A stretch of 64,000 nt of DNA from Litorivivens lipolytica (GTDB lineage: Bacteria; Pseudomonadota; Gammaproteobacteria; Pseudomonadales; Spongiibacteraceae): the NCBI RefSeq assembly GCF_014191715.1, contig NZ_JACHWY010000001.1:1736001-1800000 (forward strand), given 5' to 3'. The notes under the pieces were generated by a model that worked only from the letters and a program-made list of their open reading frames with translations, had not been told where the DNA came from and did not search any database. The first letter of the stretch is position 1, and each line of letters starts with the position of its first letter. Shown piece after piece: positions 54,901-64,000 of the stretch. The translations under genes were made by a program, and so were the position numbers.

Positions 54901-55487
54901 ATCCGGTCGTCTCCCGCAACCACAATGCCCAGTGCCCGCAGCTGCTCTTCCAACCGTGGATCCTGGTTGCGACGCCAGCGCTGGTACAGGCTCAGAATAT
55001 CCCCTGCGTCAAACTGGGTTTCCTTGGAACAGACCCGCGCCACCAGTTCCAGCATGCGGGTAAAGGTGGACGCCAGTTCTGAAAAGACATGGCGGTTCTG
55101 GTGAGCATTTTCCGAAAGGTAGCCATAGGCGCCCCCTCCCATACCCACAAAGTAATCCTTGAGAATGCCGCGCCGGGCATAGCTCTCAGGAAACAGCGCT
55201 CCCACGAATAAAGCCACGTCACCGAGTTGCCGCAAGATCAGGCAGCGCTCGCGGTGGTCATTGGCTTCATGGGCATCCTTGTAGAGCATAGCCAGCGGGC
55301 GAATACCGAGCTCACCCTCGTCATAGCAGAACAGTTGATCGCTATCGCCAAAACGGGCCAGCATATTGCCCATATACCAAAGCGTATCTTCCTGCGGGAT
55401 GGGGTTCAGCTCCGCCCCCTCGTCGTGCAGGCGTTCGCGAAAATAGTCGGCCAGTGTCCGTTCAAAGGTCGGCTGTGATCCAGGCAT
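54894..55487 (-). CDS. Hypothetical protein of 197 residues
   Basis: Not recognised. 197 residues, mainly helical, no signal peptide, with FVGMGGGAYGYLSE as its most distinctive stretch. It starts at ATG 55487 (MPGSQPTFERTLADYF), with AAGGAGG 6 nt upstream; a longer frame to 55520 begins MLPQQVRRRA without an SD. Its stop overlaps the FAH-gene end (7 nt). Similar uncharacterised proteins occur in other Gammaproteobacteria in my recollection, but I cannot name a family. Confidence 0.78.
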   Translation of the reverse strand: MPGSQPTFERTLADYFRERLHDEGAELNPIPQEDTLWYMGNMLARFGDSDQLFCYDEGELGIRPLAMLYKDAHEANDHRERCLILRQLGDVALFVGALFPESYARRGILKDYFVGMGGGAYGYLSENAHQNRHVFSELASTFTRMLELVARVCSKETQFDAGDILSLYQRWRRNQDPRLEEQLRALGIVVAGDDRIH

Positions 55488-55672
55488 CGGCGCCCTCCTT
55501 CTAACCTGTTGTGGCAGCACCTGTTTTGAATCTAGCGTCTCCTAGGCCAAATAACGATTGCGGGTTACCGAAACAAGCATCAGGCACTTCCCTAAAAATA
55601 TAAGCAGGAAGAAAAAAACTTTCCACTTATAAAAAGTCACAGCAATAGAGAAAAATAATCTAAAAACTGCCC

Positions 55673-55700
55673 CTTGAAATTGCTCCAAACGCTCCCATTT
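55673..55700 (+). promoter_or_regulatory. Probable sigma-32 heat-shock promoter 1 for groESL
   Basis: CTTGAAA (55673-55679), 13-nt spacer, TCCCATTT (55693-55700); this fits the sigma-32 consensus CTTGAAA-N13/17-CCCCATNT with one mismatch. It ends 90 nt before the groES ATG. Confidence 0.85.
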
Positions 55701-55705
55701 TGGCG

Positions 55706-55734
55706 CTTGAAAGCTGTGCGACTCATCCCCTGTC
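55706..55734 (+). promoter_or_regulatory. Probable sigma-32 heat-shock promoter 2 for groESL
   Basis: CTTGAAA (55706-55712), 14-nt spacer, CCCCTGTC (55727-55734); a perfect -35 and a partly matching -10. Starting from this promoter, the leader to the groES ATG would be about 50 nt. Confidence 0.65.
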
Positions 55735-55790
55735 GCCCAGCTCCTTCAAACCTAACAATAGTATTGAGACGTGAATTGGAGGAAAACCCA

Positions 55791-57736
<1,946 letters not shown>

Positions 57737-57761
57737 TCCATTAGGTCTCTTCATACTATCC

Positions 57762-57791
57762 CGCAGGGGTCGCTTCAGGCCCCTGCGTTTT
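57762..57791 (+). terminator. Terminator of groESL
   Basis: CGCAGGGG (57762-57769), 10-nt loop, CCCCTGCG (57780-57787), then TTTTCTT. The 3' arm and T-run lie inside the last codons of the convergent monooxygenase gene. Confidence 0.85.
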
Positions 57792-59271
57792 CTTCCTCAA
57801 GACTCACCAACTCGAAAGCCGAAAAATCCGGTTCCGCCATCGCTTCATAAAACTTTTTCTGAGTCCACGGCCAGGTGGCAGGTACCCCGTTCGCATCCAG
57901 ATACCAGCTCTGACAGCCGGATCCGAAGATTGTCTTTTTCGCCGCTTCCAAACGCGCCTTATCAAAGGCATCTAACGCGCTCTGCGTGGCGCAGACTTCG
58001 GCGCACTCGCCCGACTCCAGTTTCGCAATCAGTTGCTCGATGTAATGCCATTGGTGCTCGGCAATATCAATCAATGAGAAATTACCCACCGGCCCATTCG
58101 GCCCGTTGAGCATAAACAGATTGGGGAACTCCGGAATCGAAATCGACAGATAGGCGCGGGGGGTATCGGCCCATACCTCGTTCAGCTCAACACCGTTTCG
58201 CCCCACTACATTCATCGGCCGCATAAACTGATCTGCCTTAAAGCCGGTCGCCAGCGCAATCACATCCAGTTCATGCAGGGTGCCATCCTTCAAGCGGACA
58301 CCTTTTGCCTCGATGCGCTCAATGGCACCGAGCTCAACCTCAACGCTGGGGCGCTGTACGGCCTCGTAAAAGTCCGGGGAGTAGATCAGCCGCTTACAGG
58401 CCGCACGATAAGACGGCCGCAATTTTTCCCGCAGCTCCGGATCACGAATACTGTTTTCCAGGTAATCGCGAACAATGGTTTCGATTTCTTCCATTGCCGG
58501 TGACTCCGGCTCCACGATGGCATTGGTAAAACGCTCGACGTTGGCCAGATACTCGGGCTCGTTTTGCATGTACTTGAGCAGTTCCGGATCATTGCGAAAC
58601 GCCGCTTTCTGCTCCTCGCTGAACTCCGGATTTTCCACCGGCATAATCCACTGCGGGGTGCGCTGAAAATGCACCAGCTTTTTCACCCGCTTGGACAGGG
58701 CCGACACAATCTGCACCCCGGTCGACCCGGTACCGATCACGCCAATGCGACGATCATCAAGCGGCACGCTGTGGTCCCAGCGCGAGGTATGAAAGATCGC
58801 GCCCTCAAAATCCTCAATCCCGTCGATGTCCGGGTAGCGCGGCACGTGCAAGACGCCCGTGGCGGCAATCACCACATCCGCCTCATCGCGCAGCCCGCTT
58901 TTCGTTTCGATCTGCCAGCGACCATTTCGGTATTCGCAACTGATGATTTCTTCATTGAAACGAATCAGCTTGTCGATGCCATATTTGCGGGTGGTGCGCT
59001 CAAAGTAGTCCTGAATCTCGGCGCCTGGCGGCAGGTAGCGACTCCAGTCCGGGTTCGGCTCGAAGGAATAGGTATAGGAATGCGAGGGCACATCGCAGGT
59101 CAGGCCCGGGTAGGTGTTCTCGCGCCAGGTGCCGCCGATGCGATCGGCCTTTTCATAAACCGCCACCTCGCCGTGCCCCGCCTCTCGCAGCTTGATCGCA
59201 GCCAGAATGCCCGCCATTCCCGCACCCATCACGACAAAGCGAAGCTCTCGCTGACTCTCCGTTGCACTCAT
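57775..59271 (-). CDS. Baeyer-Villiger-type flavin monooxygenase
   Basis: FAD/NADPH class-B monooxygenase that inserts oxygen next to a carbonyl, turning ketones into esters or lactones. 498 residues. N-terminal FAD motif VVMGAGMAGILAA, NADPH-binding GVIGTGSTGVQ, and the BVMO fingerprint FEGAIFHTSRWD (FxGxxxHxxxWP/D). RIGGTWRENTYPG is the usual flavin region. ATG 59271 (MSATESQRELRF). Substrate not determined: cyclic ketone, steroid or phenylacetone-type. It stands alone and is convergent with groEL. Confidence 0.93.
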   Translation of the reverse strand: MSATESQRELRFVVMGAGMAGILAAIKLREAGHGEVAVYEKADRIGGTWRENTYPGLTCDVPSHSYTYSFEPNPDWSRYLPPGAEIQDYFERTTRKYGIDKLIRFNEEIISCEYRNGRWQIETKSGLRDEADVVIAATGVLHVPRYPDIDGIEDFEGAIFHTSRWDHSVPLDDRRIGVIGTGSTGVQIVSALSKRVKKLVHFQRTPQWIMPVENPEFSEEQKAAFRNDPELLKYMQNEPEYLANVERFTNAIVEPESPAMEEIETIVRDYLENSIRDPELREKLRPSYRAACKRLIYSPDFYEAVQRPSVEVELGAIERIEAKGVRLKDGTLHELDVIALATGFKADQFMRPMNVVGRNGVELNEVWADTPRAYLSISIPEFPNLFMLNGPNGPVGNFSLIDIAEHQWHYIEQLIAKLESGECAEVCATQSALDAFDKARLEAAKKTIFGSGCQSWYLDANGVPATWPWTQKKFYEAMAEPDFSAFELVSLEEENAGA

Positions 59272-59455
59272 TACCCTTCCTCACTGACAAAGCTTGATGG
59301 ATACCCATGCTAGGGGTGAGACGCCAGCAGCAATACGTCCACATGGAGTATTTTTTGCGGCAGCAGCCAAAATTGCAGATTTTGCCACGATAGAACCTCG
59401 GGACCCTGCAATCGTTTTGCTATATTAGCAGCACATTCTAAAACGGAGAGTTTTC

Positions 59456-61585
59456 ATGCCCGCTGCGCTGCGCTACCTGTTGTTTGCACTTGCCGGCCTG
59501 CTGGTGTTGGGCGCTGTCGCCATCGGCGGCATTCTGTTGCTGCTCGACCCGAATGATTACAAACCCCATATTGAAAAAGCCGCCGAAACCCACACCCGCC
59601 TCGACCTGCAACTGGATGGCGATATCGGTTGGTCGTTTATTCCCCTCGGCCTCGAACTGAACAAGGTCAGCGCCTCATTAGACGACGCCCCCTTTGTCGA
59701 GCTCGACAAACTGGTCGCCCGCGTCAGTCTGCGCTCTCTCATTGCCATGCAGCCTGCCGTGCACCGCTTTGAACTGGCCGGGCTGGAACTCAATCTCGTC
59801 AAAGCCGAAGACGGCAGCGGCAACTGGGAAAGAGTAATGCCCGAGGGCAGCGGGCAAGCTGCTACCGAAAAAGCAGCTGAAGAGAAAGCACCAACAGAAA
59901 GCTCCGATTCGGGCGAACTCCAGTTCAATGTCAGCGAAGTGGCCATCAGTGATATGCGCCTGCATTACCACGATAAAGTCACTGGCCAGAAAGTGACACT
60001 GGATGATTTCGCGCTGAATGCCAGCAACATTAAACCCGGTGCAGCCTTCCCCCTCGATTTGCAGTTTCATCTGGCCACCACCGAGCCGACTCTGGATATC
60101 AACACCCAGCTCAGCACCCGCCTGACGCTAGGCGAGGCCTTTCAACAATTTTTGCTGCAGGAACTGAACGGTACGATAAAGCTGCAAGGCGAACCCACCA
60201 ATAACCAGCCGGTAGAACTGGCCCTGAGCGGCAAGGTTGATGCCAGCCTTGCCGACAGTCGAATTCAGCTCGCCCCATTGAATGTCAGCGTCAACCAGAT
60301 GCAGCTCAGCACCCAACTGGATGTAAAGCAGTTTGATACCACCCCGCAACTCTCCGGCAACCTGAACATTGCCGAGTTCTCTGCGCGCAAGCTGCTCACC
60401 CAGCTCGGCATCAGTCTGCCCCCCATGCAGGACAGCACCACGCTGGAGAAAGTCGCGCTGGATGCCACCCTCGGCGGCAAGCCCGGACAGATCACCATCA
60501 AGCCGCTCACGCTGCAATTGGATAGCAGCAAACTCAGCGGCGAAGTGCGTTACACCCTCGACAGCGGCGCCCTGTTTAGCCGCCTGAATCTCAATGCCCT
60601 GAACGCAGACCGCTACCTGCCACCGCAGACAGAAACCACCGCTGAAGCAGAAAGCACTCCTGAAGCGCCCACAGCAGCGGAAACCGACCTGCTGCCACTG
60701 GAAACCCTGCGCGGACTGAACCTGGATATCGGGCTGACCGCCGGTGAGCTGATCGCCAATCAGATTGCGATCAAACAACTGAAGCTGCAGGCCACCGCCG
60801 CCAAAGGCATGATCAAGATAAGCCCCCTCAGTGGCCAGCTGTATGAAGGCGCGTTTAACGCCAATGCCACCATTGATGGCAGCAGCGATAATCCGCGCTG
60901 GCAGGTGCAGGCAAACGTCAGTGACGTAAAAACCCTGCCGCTGTTAACCCAGCTCGCCGAGATGCAGCAATTTTCAGGTCGCGCCAATATCAATCTTGAC
61001 CTGAACACCCGCGGTAATCGCGTGAGCGTGCTGCGCAACAATGCCAAAGGTAAGGCGGACTTTGCGATCGCCGAAGGTCGCCTTGAGGGCACCAGCATGA
61101 GCGCCTATGCCTGTCAGGGCATCGCCCTGATGAATAAAGAAACAATCGACACCAGCGCCTGGCCCAAGGTTACCGACTTTGAAAACCTCAGCGGCGCGAT
61201 CACCATCAACGGCAACTCGATCAAGAATCAGGCTTTAACAGCCCAGCTCAAAGGCATGGCGCTGGAAGGCGAAGGTGACGTCAATATCGACAGCATGGAG
61301 CTCGACTACCGCGCTGGCCTGCGCATTCTCGGCAACGTGCACGGAGATCCGGCCTGCCGGGTCAACGAGAAGCTCAAGAACCTGATCATCCCAGTCAAAT
61401 GCGAGGGCGCATTGGCCGGTGAGGAAGGCCTGCCCTGCAAATTCGACACCGTGCGCTTCCGCGAAACGGTAAAAGACATGGCCAAGGCCGAAGCCAAACA
61501 AAAGGCCAATGAAGAGATCGATCGCGGCAAGGAAAAACTCAAGGAAAAGGCCGCGGAAAAGTTCCAGAAACTGTTCGGCCGCTGA
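59456..61585 (+). CDS. AsmA-family envelope protein
   Basis: AsmA/TamB-type protein thought to help phospholipid transport or outer-membrane assembly, anchored in the inner membrane. 709 residues: one N-terminal transmembrane segment (about 6-30), LLLDPNDYKPHIEKAAE then repeated beta-strands, a low-complexity acidic linker (about 135-150 and 395-410), the conserved GRANINLDLNTRG/RNNAKGKADFAIAEGR C-terminal motif, and a Lys-rich tail. ATG 59456, preceded by GGAGAG. Two hairpins and then argD follow. Confidence 0.92.
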   Translation: MPAALRYLLFALAGLLVLGAVAIGGILLLLDPNDYKPHIEKAAETHTRLDLQLDGDIGWSFIPLGLELNKVSASLDDAPFVELDKLVARVSLRSLIAMQPAVHRFELAGLELNLVKAEDGSGNWERVMPEGSGQAATEKAAEEKAPTESSDSGELQFNVSEVAISDMRLHYHDKVTGQKVTLDDFALNASNIKPGAAFPLDLQFHLATTEPTLDINTQLSTRLTLGEAFQQFLLQELNGTIKLQGEPTNNQPVELALSGKVDASLADSRIQLAPLNVSVNQMQLSTQLDVKQFDTTPQLSGNLNIAEFSARKLLTQLGISLPPMQDSTTLEKVALDATLGGKPGQITIKPLTLQLDSSKLSGEVRYTLDSGALFSRLNLNALNADRYLPPQTETTAEAESTPEAPTAAETDLLPLETLRGLNLDIGLTAGELIANQIAIKQLKLQATAAKGMIKISPLSGQLYEGAFNANATIDGSSDNPRWQVQANVSDVKTLPLLTQLAEMQQFSGRANINLDLNTRGNRVSVLRNNAKGKADFAIAEGRLEGTSMSAYACQGIALMNKETIDTSAWPKVTDFENLSGAITINGNSIKNQALTAQLKGMALEGEGDVNIDSMELDYRAGLRILGNVHGDPACRVNEKLKNLIIPVKCEGALAGEEGLPCKFDTVRFRETVKDMAKAEAKQKANEEIDRGKEKLKEKAAEKFQKLFGR

Positions 61586-61594
61586 TTTGGCAAA

Positions 61595-61613
61595 GGGCCC
61601 GCCAGCCGGGCCC
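61595..61613 (+). terminator. Hairpin downstream of asmA
   Basis: GGGCCCG (61595-61601), 5-nt loop, CGGGCCC (61607-61613). No T-run follows; termination is uncertain and it may act with the later hairpin at 61689. Confidence 0.4.
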
Positions 61614-61688
61614 TGCAGCGGAATAATTGCCGCCTTTACCGGGGGCATTGCCAGCCCCCATTAATGGTTATATGATGATTCGTTCGGT

Positions 61689-61710
61689 GGGCAGCGGTAG
61701 CTGCCCTTTT
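61689..61710 (+). terminator. Rho-independent terminator or attenuator before argD
   Basis: GGGCAGC (61689-61695), GGTA loop, GCTGCCC (61700-61706), then TTTTACGTTTT. Either the end of the asmA transcript or, being 65 nt before argD, part of an argD leader. Confidence 0.75.
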
Positions 61711-61774
61711 ACGTTTTATCTGCAACATTCTGATCGACCTCTGATCTGGAATTACCAAGGAACTGGGGATAGTC

Positions 61775-62962
61775 ATGACCAATACGGTGATGTCGACCTA
61801 CAATCGGTTGCCCGTGAGCTTTTCTCACGGCAAGGGAGTCTGGCTCGTAGACGAGCAGGACAAGCGCTATCTGGATGCCATCAGCGGCATCGGTGTAAAC
61901 GCACTGGGCCACGCCCACCCCGAACTGACACGCCGCATTCAGGATCAGGCCGGACAACTGCTGCACACCTCCAACCTGTACGGCGTAAAAAACCAACAGG
62001 CGTTGGCAGATCAACTCTGCGCCCTGTCCGGCATGGACAACGCCTTCTTCTGTAATTCCGGTGCCGAAGGTAACGAGGCCGCCATCAAATTGGCACGCCT
62101 GTACGGCCACAAACGCGATATCGACCGACCGACCGTGGTGGTTATGGAAGGTGCCTTTCACGGCAGAACCCTAGCCACCCTGACCGCCTCCGGCAGCCGC
62201 AAGGTTCAGGCCGGTTTTGAACCGCTGGTCAATGGCTTTACCCGCGCGCCCTTCGGCGATATCAGCGCACTGGAAAACATTGCCAAGAACAACAGCGACG
62301 TCTGCGCCATTCTGCTCGAACCCATTCAGGGTGAAGGCGGTATCAATGTGCTGCCCGACGGCTTTCTCGAACAACTGCGCGCACTCTGCGACAAGCATCA
62401 GTGGCTACTGATGCTCGACGAAGTTCAGACCGGCAACGGCCGTACCGGCAAGTTCTTTGCCTACCAGCACAGCACGGTTATGCCCGACGTGGTCGTGACC
62501 GCCAAAGGTCTTGGCGGCGGCATGCCCATTGGCGCCTGTCTGGCACGCGGCGAAGCGGCCGAGCTGTTCAAGCCCGGCAATCACGGCACCACCTTTGGCG
62601 GCAACCCGCTGGCCTGCGCGGCCGGCCTTGCGGTAGTGGATGCCCTGCAAAACGACAAACTGATAGAAAACGCCCAACAGCGCGGCCAACAACTGGTCGA
62701 CGGCCTCAACCAGCGACTGGGCAATGTCAAAGGCGTAATCACCGTTCGCGGCAAAGGTTTGATGGTCGGCATTGAACTGGCCGCAGCCTGTGGCGAACTG
62801 GTACAGCAGGCACTGGATGCCGGGCTGCTGATTAACGTCACCTCCGAAAAAGTGGTGCGCCTGTTGCCGCCGCTTGTTATCAACCAAGATGAAGTTCAGC
62901 AGCTGATCGACACCCTGTGCCCCCTGATTGAAAACTGGGCCGCACAGCGCGACGCTGCCTGA
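61775..62962 (+). CDS. argD: Acetylornithine aminotransferase ArgD
   Basis: PLP aminotransferase producing N-acetylornithine for arginine synthesis (and possibly the lysine step). 395 residues. Pyridoxal-binding Lys in TAKGLGGGMPIGA (about K244), the cofactor aspartate in MLDEVQTGNGRTG (D215), and FFCNSGAEGNEAAIK. ATG 61775, with GGGGA upstream. argF follows after 30 nt; the pair is an arginine-biosynthesis operon. Paralogues (succinylornithine, 4-aminobutyrate) differ mainly in specificity, and the argF neighbour supports ArgD. Confidence 0.95.
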   Translation: MTNTVMSTYNRLPVSFSHGKGVWLVDEQDKRYLDAISGIGVNALGHAHPELTRRIQDQAGQLLHTSNLYGVKNQQALADQLCALSGMDNAFFCNSGAEGNEAAIKLARLYGHKRDIDRPTVVVMEGAFHGRTLATLTASGSRKVQAGFEPLVNGFTRAPFGDISALENIAKNNSDVCAILLEPIQGEGGINVLPDGFLEQLRALCDKHQWLLMLDEVQTGNGRTGKFFAYQHSTVMPDVVVTAKGLGGGMPIGACLARGEAAELFKPGNHGTTFGGNPLACAAGLAVVDALQNDKLIENAQQRGQQLVDGLNQRLGNVKGVITVRGKGLMVGIELAAACGELVQQALDAGLLINVTSEKVVRLLPPLVINQDEVQQLIDTLCPLIENWAAQRDAA

Positions 62963-62992
62963 TCAACTCCCAAGTTAATAGAAGTCACTACG

Positions 62993-63907
62993 ATGGCCGT
63001 TCGGCATTTTTTGAGCTTAATGGATTGCTCACCCAGCGAATTGCAGCAGATTATTCAGCGTGCAATCGAAATGAAAGCCCAGCACAAAGCGCGCACCGCA
63101 GAAGCGCGCTTTAACAACTACGTGCTGGGCATGCTGTTTGAGAAAGCCTCCACCCGCACCCGCATTTCCTTTGAGGCCGGCATGGCCCAGATGGGCGGCC
63201 ACGCCATGTTCCTCGCCCCGGAGCACACACAGCTCGGTCGCGGCGAACCGATTGAAGACAGCGCCCGAGTGATGTCCTCCATGGTCGACATCATCATGAT
63301 GCGCACCTACGGTCACGACATCATCGAACGCTTTGCGGAGTACTCGTCAGTGCCGGTGATCAACGCCCTGACCGACGACTTTCACCCCTGCCAGTTACTG
63401 GCCGATATCCAGACCTACGTGGAGCATCGTGGCAGTATTCAGGGCAAGAAGGTGGCCTGGATCGGCGACGGCAATAACATGTGCCAGAGCTATATCAACG
63501 CCGCCATCCAGTTTGATTTTGAACTGGCAATTGCCTGTCCGCGCGGCTTCGAACCGCGCAAGGATCTGGTCGAACAGGCCAAGGATCGCGTCAAGATCAC
63601 CACCATCCCAAGCAAGGCGGCTCGCGACGCTGACCTACTGGTTACCGACGTATGGGCCTCCATGGGTCAGGAAAAGGAAAAAGCCCAGCGCCGCCGCCAG
63701 TTCGCCGGTTTTCAGGTAAACGAAGAGCTGATGGCCCAGGCCAAGAGCGATGCGCTGTACATGCACTGCCTGCCAGCCCATCGCGGCGAGGAAATTTCCG
63801 CTGGCCTGATGGACAGCCCCGACACCGTGATCTGGGATGAAGCGGAAAACCGCCTGCACGCGCAAAAGGCGCTGATGGAATTTTTGCTGCTGGAAGCGGC
63901 GAACTAA
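62993..63907 (+). CDS. argF: Ornithine carbamoyltransferase ArgF
   Basis: Makes citrulline from ornithine and carbamoyl phosphate. 304 residues. Carbamoyl-phosphate motif [11 protein letters not shown] (about 48-58), ornithine-site FHPCQ (about 126), and [11 protein letters not shown] with the catalytic cysteine near the end. ATG 62993 ([13 protein letters not shown]). It is complete within the window and directly followed by a family-B repeat. Confidence 0.97.
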   Translation: MAVRHFLSLMDCSPSELQQIIQRAIEMKAQHKARTAEARFNNYVLGMLFEKASTRTRISFEAGMAQMGGHAMFLAPEHTQLGRGEPIEDSARVMSSMVDIIMMRTYGHDIIERFAEYSSVPVINALTDDFHPCQLLADIQTYVEHRGSIQGKKVAWIGDGNNMCQSYINAAIQFDFELAIACPRGFEPRKDLVEQAKDRVKITTIPSKAARDADLLVTDVWASMGQEKEKAQRRRQFAGFQVNEELMAQAKSDALYMHCLPAHRGEEISAGLMDSPDTVIWDEAENRLHAQKALMEFLLLEAAN

Positions 63908-63913
63908 GACATA

Positions 63914-63995
63914 CCCTCACCCCGACCCTCTCCCAGAGGGAGAGGGAGCACTCTTTTAACCCCCTCTCCCCACGGGAGAGGGCTGGGGTGAGGGG
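63914..63995. repeat. Dispersed palindromic repeat, family B, copy 3
   Basis: Fullest copy: outer arms CCCTCACCCC and GGGGTGAGGG plus two inner hairpins CCCTCTCCC/GGGAGAGGG. It begins 7 nt after the argF stop and reaches near the window end, so the next gene lies outside. Confidence 0.88.
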
Positions 63996-64000
63996 ACCAG

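Larger units (their letters stand above)
55488..55790. other. 303-nt groESL upstream region
   Basis: Holds the two sigma-32-type promoters listed below and an AT-rich stretch (about 55560-55670). No gene is apparent. A frame open from 55674 into groES is only an upstream extension. Confidence 0.7.

Noticed and set aside
55488-55790. CIRCE element (HrcA site) before groESL
   Set aside because: No TTAGCACTC-N9-GAGTGCTAA-like dyad is present; sigma-32-type boxes fit better.
61660-61690. ArgR box near argD
   Set aside because: TATATGATGATTCG has only weak similarity to the ArgR consensus and no second half-site.

Overview
The window (about 57-58% G+C by eye) is a gene-dense chromosomal segment of a gammaproteobacterium, most likely a marine member of the Pseudomonadales/Cellvibrionales group (a Spongiibacteraceae-like lineage is my guess). 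The reasons are the Pseudomonas-like run aspS-yebC-ruvCAB-ybgC-tolQRAB-pal-cpoB-queEC-tRNA-Lys, the serA/D-2-hydroxyglutarate dehydrogenase divergent pair, a TonB receptor with an EEVLVTAQKR-type TonB box, and many lipid- and ketone-handling enzymes. No prophage, insertion sequence, CRISPR array, rRNA or secondary-metabolite cluster was seen.

Layout. 1-10 kb: the 3' part of metF, a convergent TonB-dependent receptor, D-2-hydroxyglutarate dehydrogenase divergent from serA, an orphan 121-residue protein, and two ABC-F translation factors (ybiT, ettA). 10-18 kb: lipocalin, carboxylesterase, CPA1 antiporter with an RCK domain, a lone GH108 lysozyme, a sterol-desaturase-type hydroxylase, and an acyl-CoA dehydrogenase divergent from an Lrp-type regulator. 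18-31 kb: tRNA-Lys, grxD, then a long minus-strand block reading fmdB, aspS, yebC, ruvC, ruvA, ruvB, ybgC, tolQ, tolR, tolA, tolB, pal, cpoB, terminator, queE, queC. It covers aspartyl-tRNA charging, Holliday-junction processing, outer-membrane constriction and queuosine synthesis. An HU protein with a histone-H1-like tail lies upstream.

31-45 kb: HIT protein, proS, a lytic transglycosylase, NUDIX/peroxiredoxin pair, MaoC dehydratase, an RND efflux pair, diacylglycerol kinase, glpE, sppA and the arsC-wrbA-DUF2069 cluster. 45-64 kb: a TlpA-like lipoprotein, a secreted chalcone-isomerase-like/TonB-C fusion, DUF4404, an AraC regulator, a PQQ-type propeller, MscS, DUF481, a PH-domain pair, amidase plus FAH hydrolase, groESL with two sigma-32-type promoters, a Baeyer-Villiger monooxygenase, AsmA, argD and argF (complete, 5 nt before a repeat at the right edge).

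Two dispersed palindromic repeat families punctuate the gene ends. One is built on CGTCATTGCGAG (5974-6059, 9966-10057, 33790-33868 and fragments), the other on CCCTCACCC/CCCTCTCCC (8130-8209, 26083-26115, 63914-63995). Most genes are ordinary housekeeping. No clear new system stands out; the best candidates for something unusual are the CHI-like/TonB-C fusion, the H1-tailed HU, the short TonB-like TolA, and the groESL locus. All start-site corrections were made by reading Shine-Dalgarno positions and family N-termini; no database search was possible.
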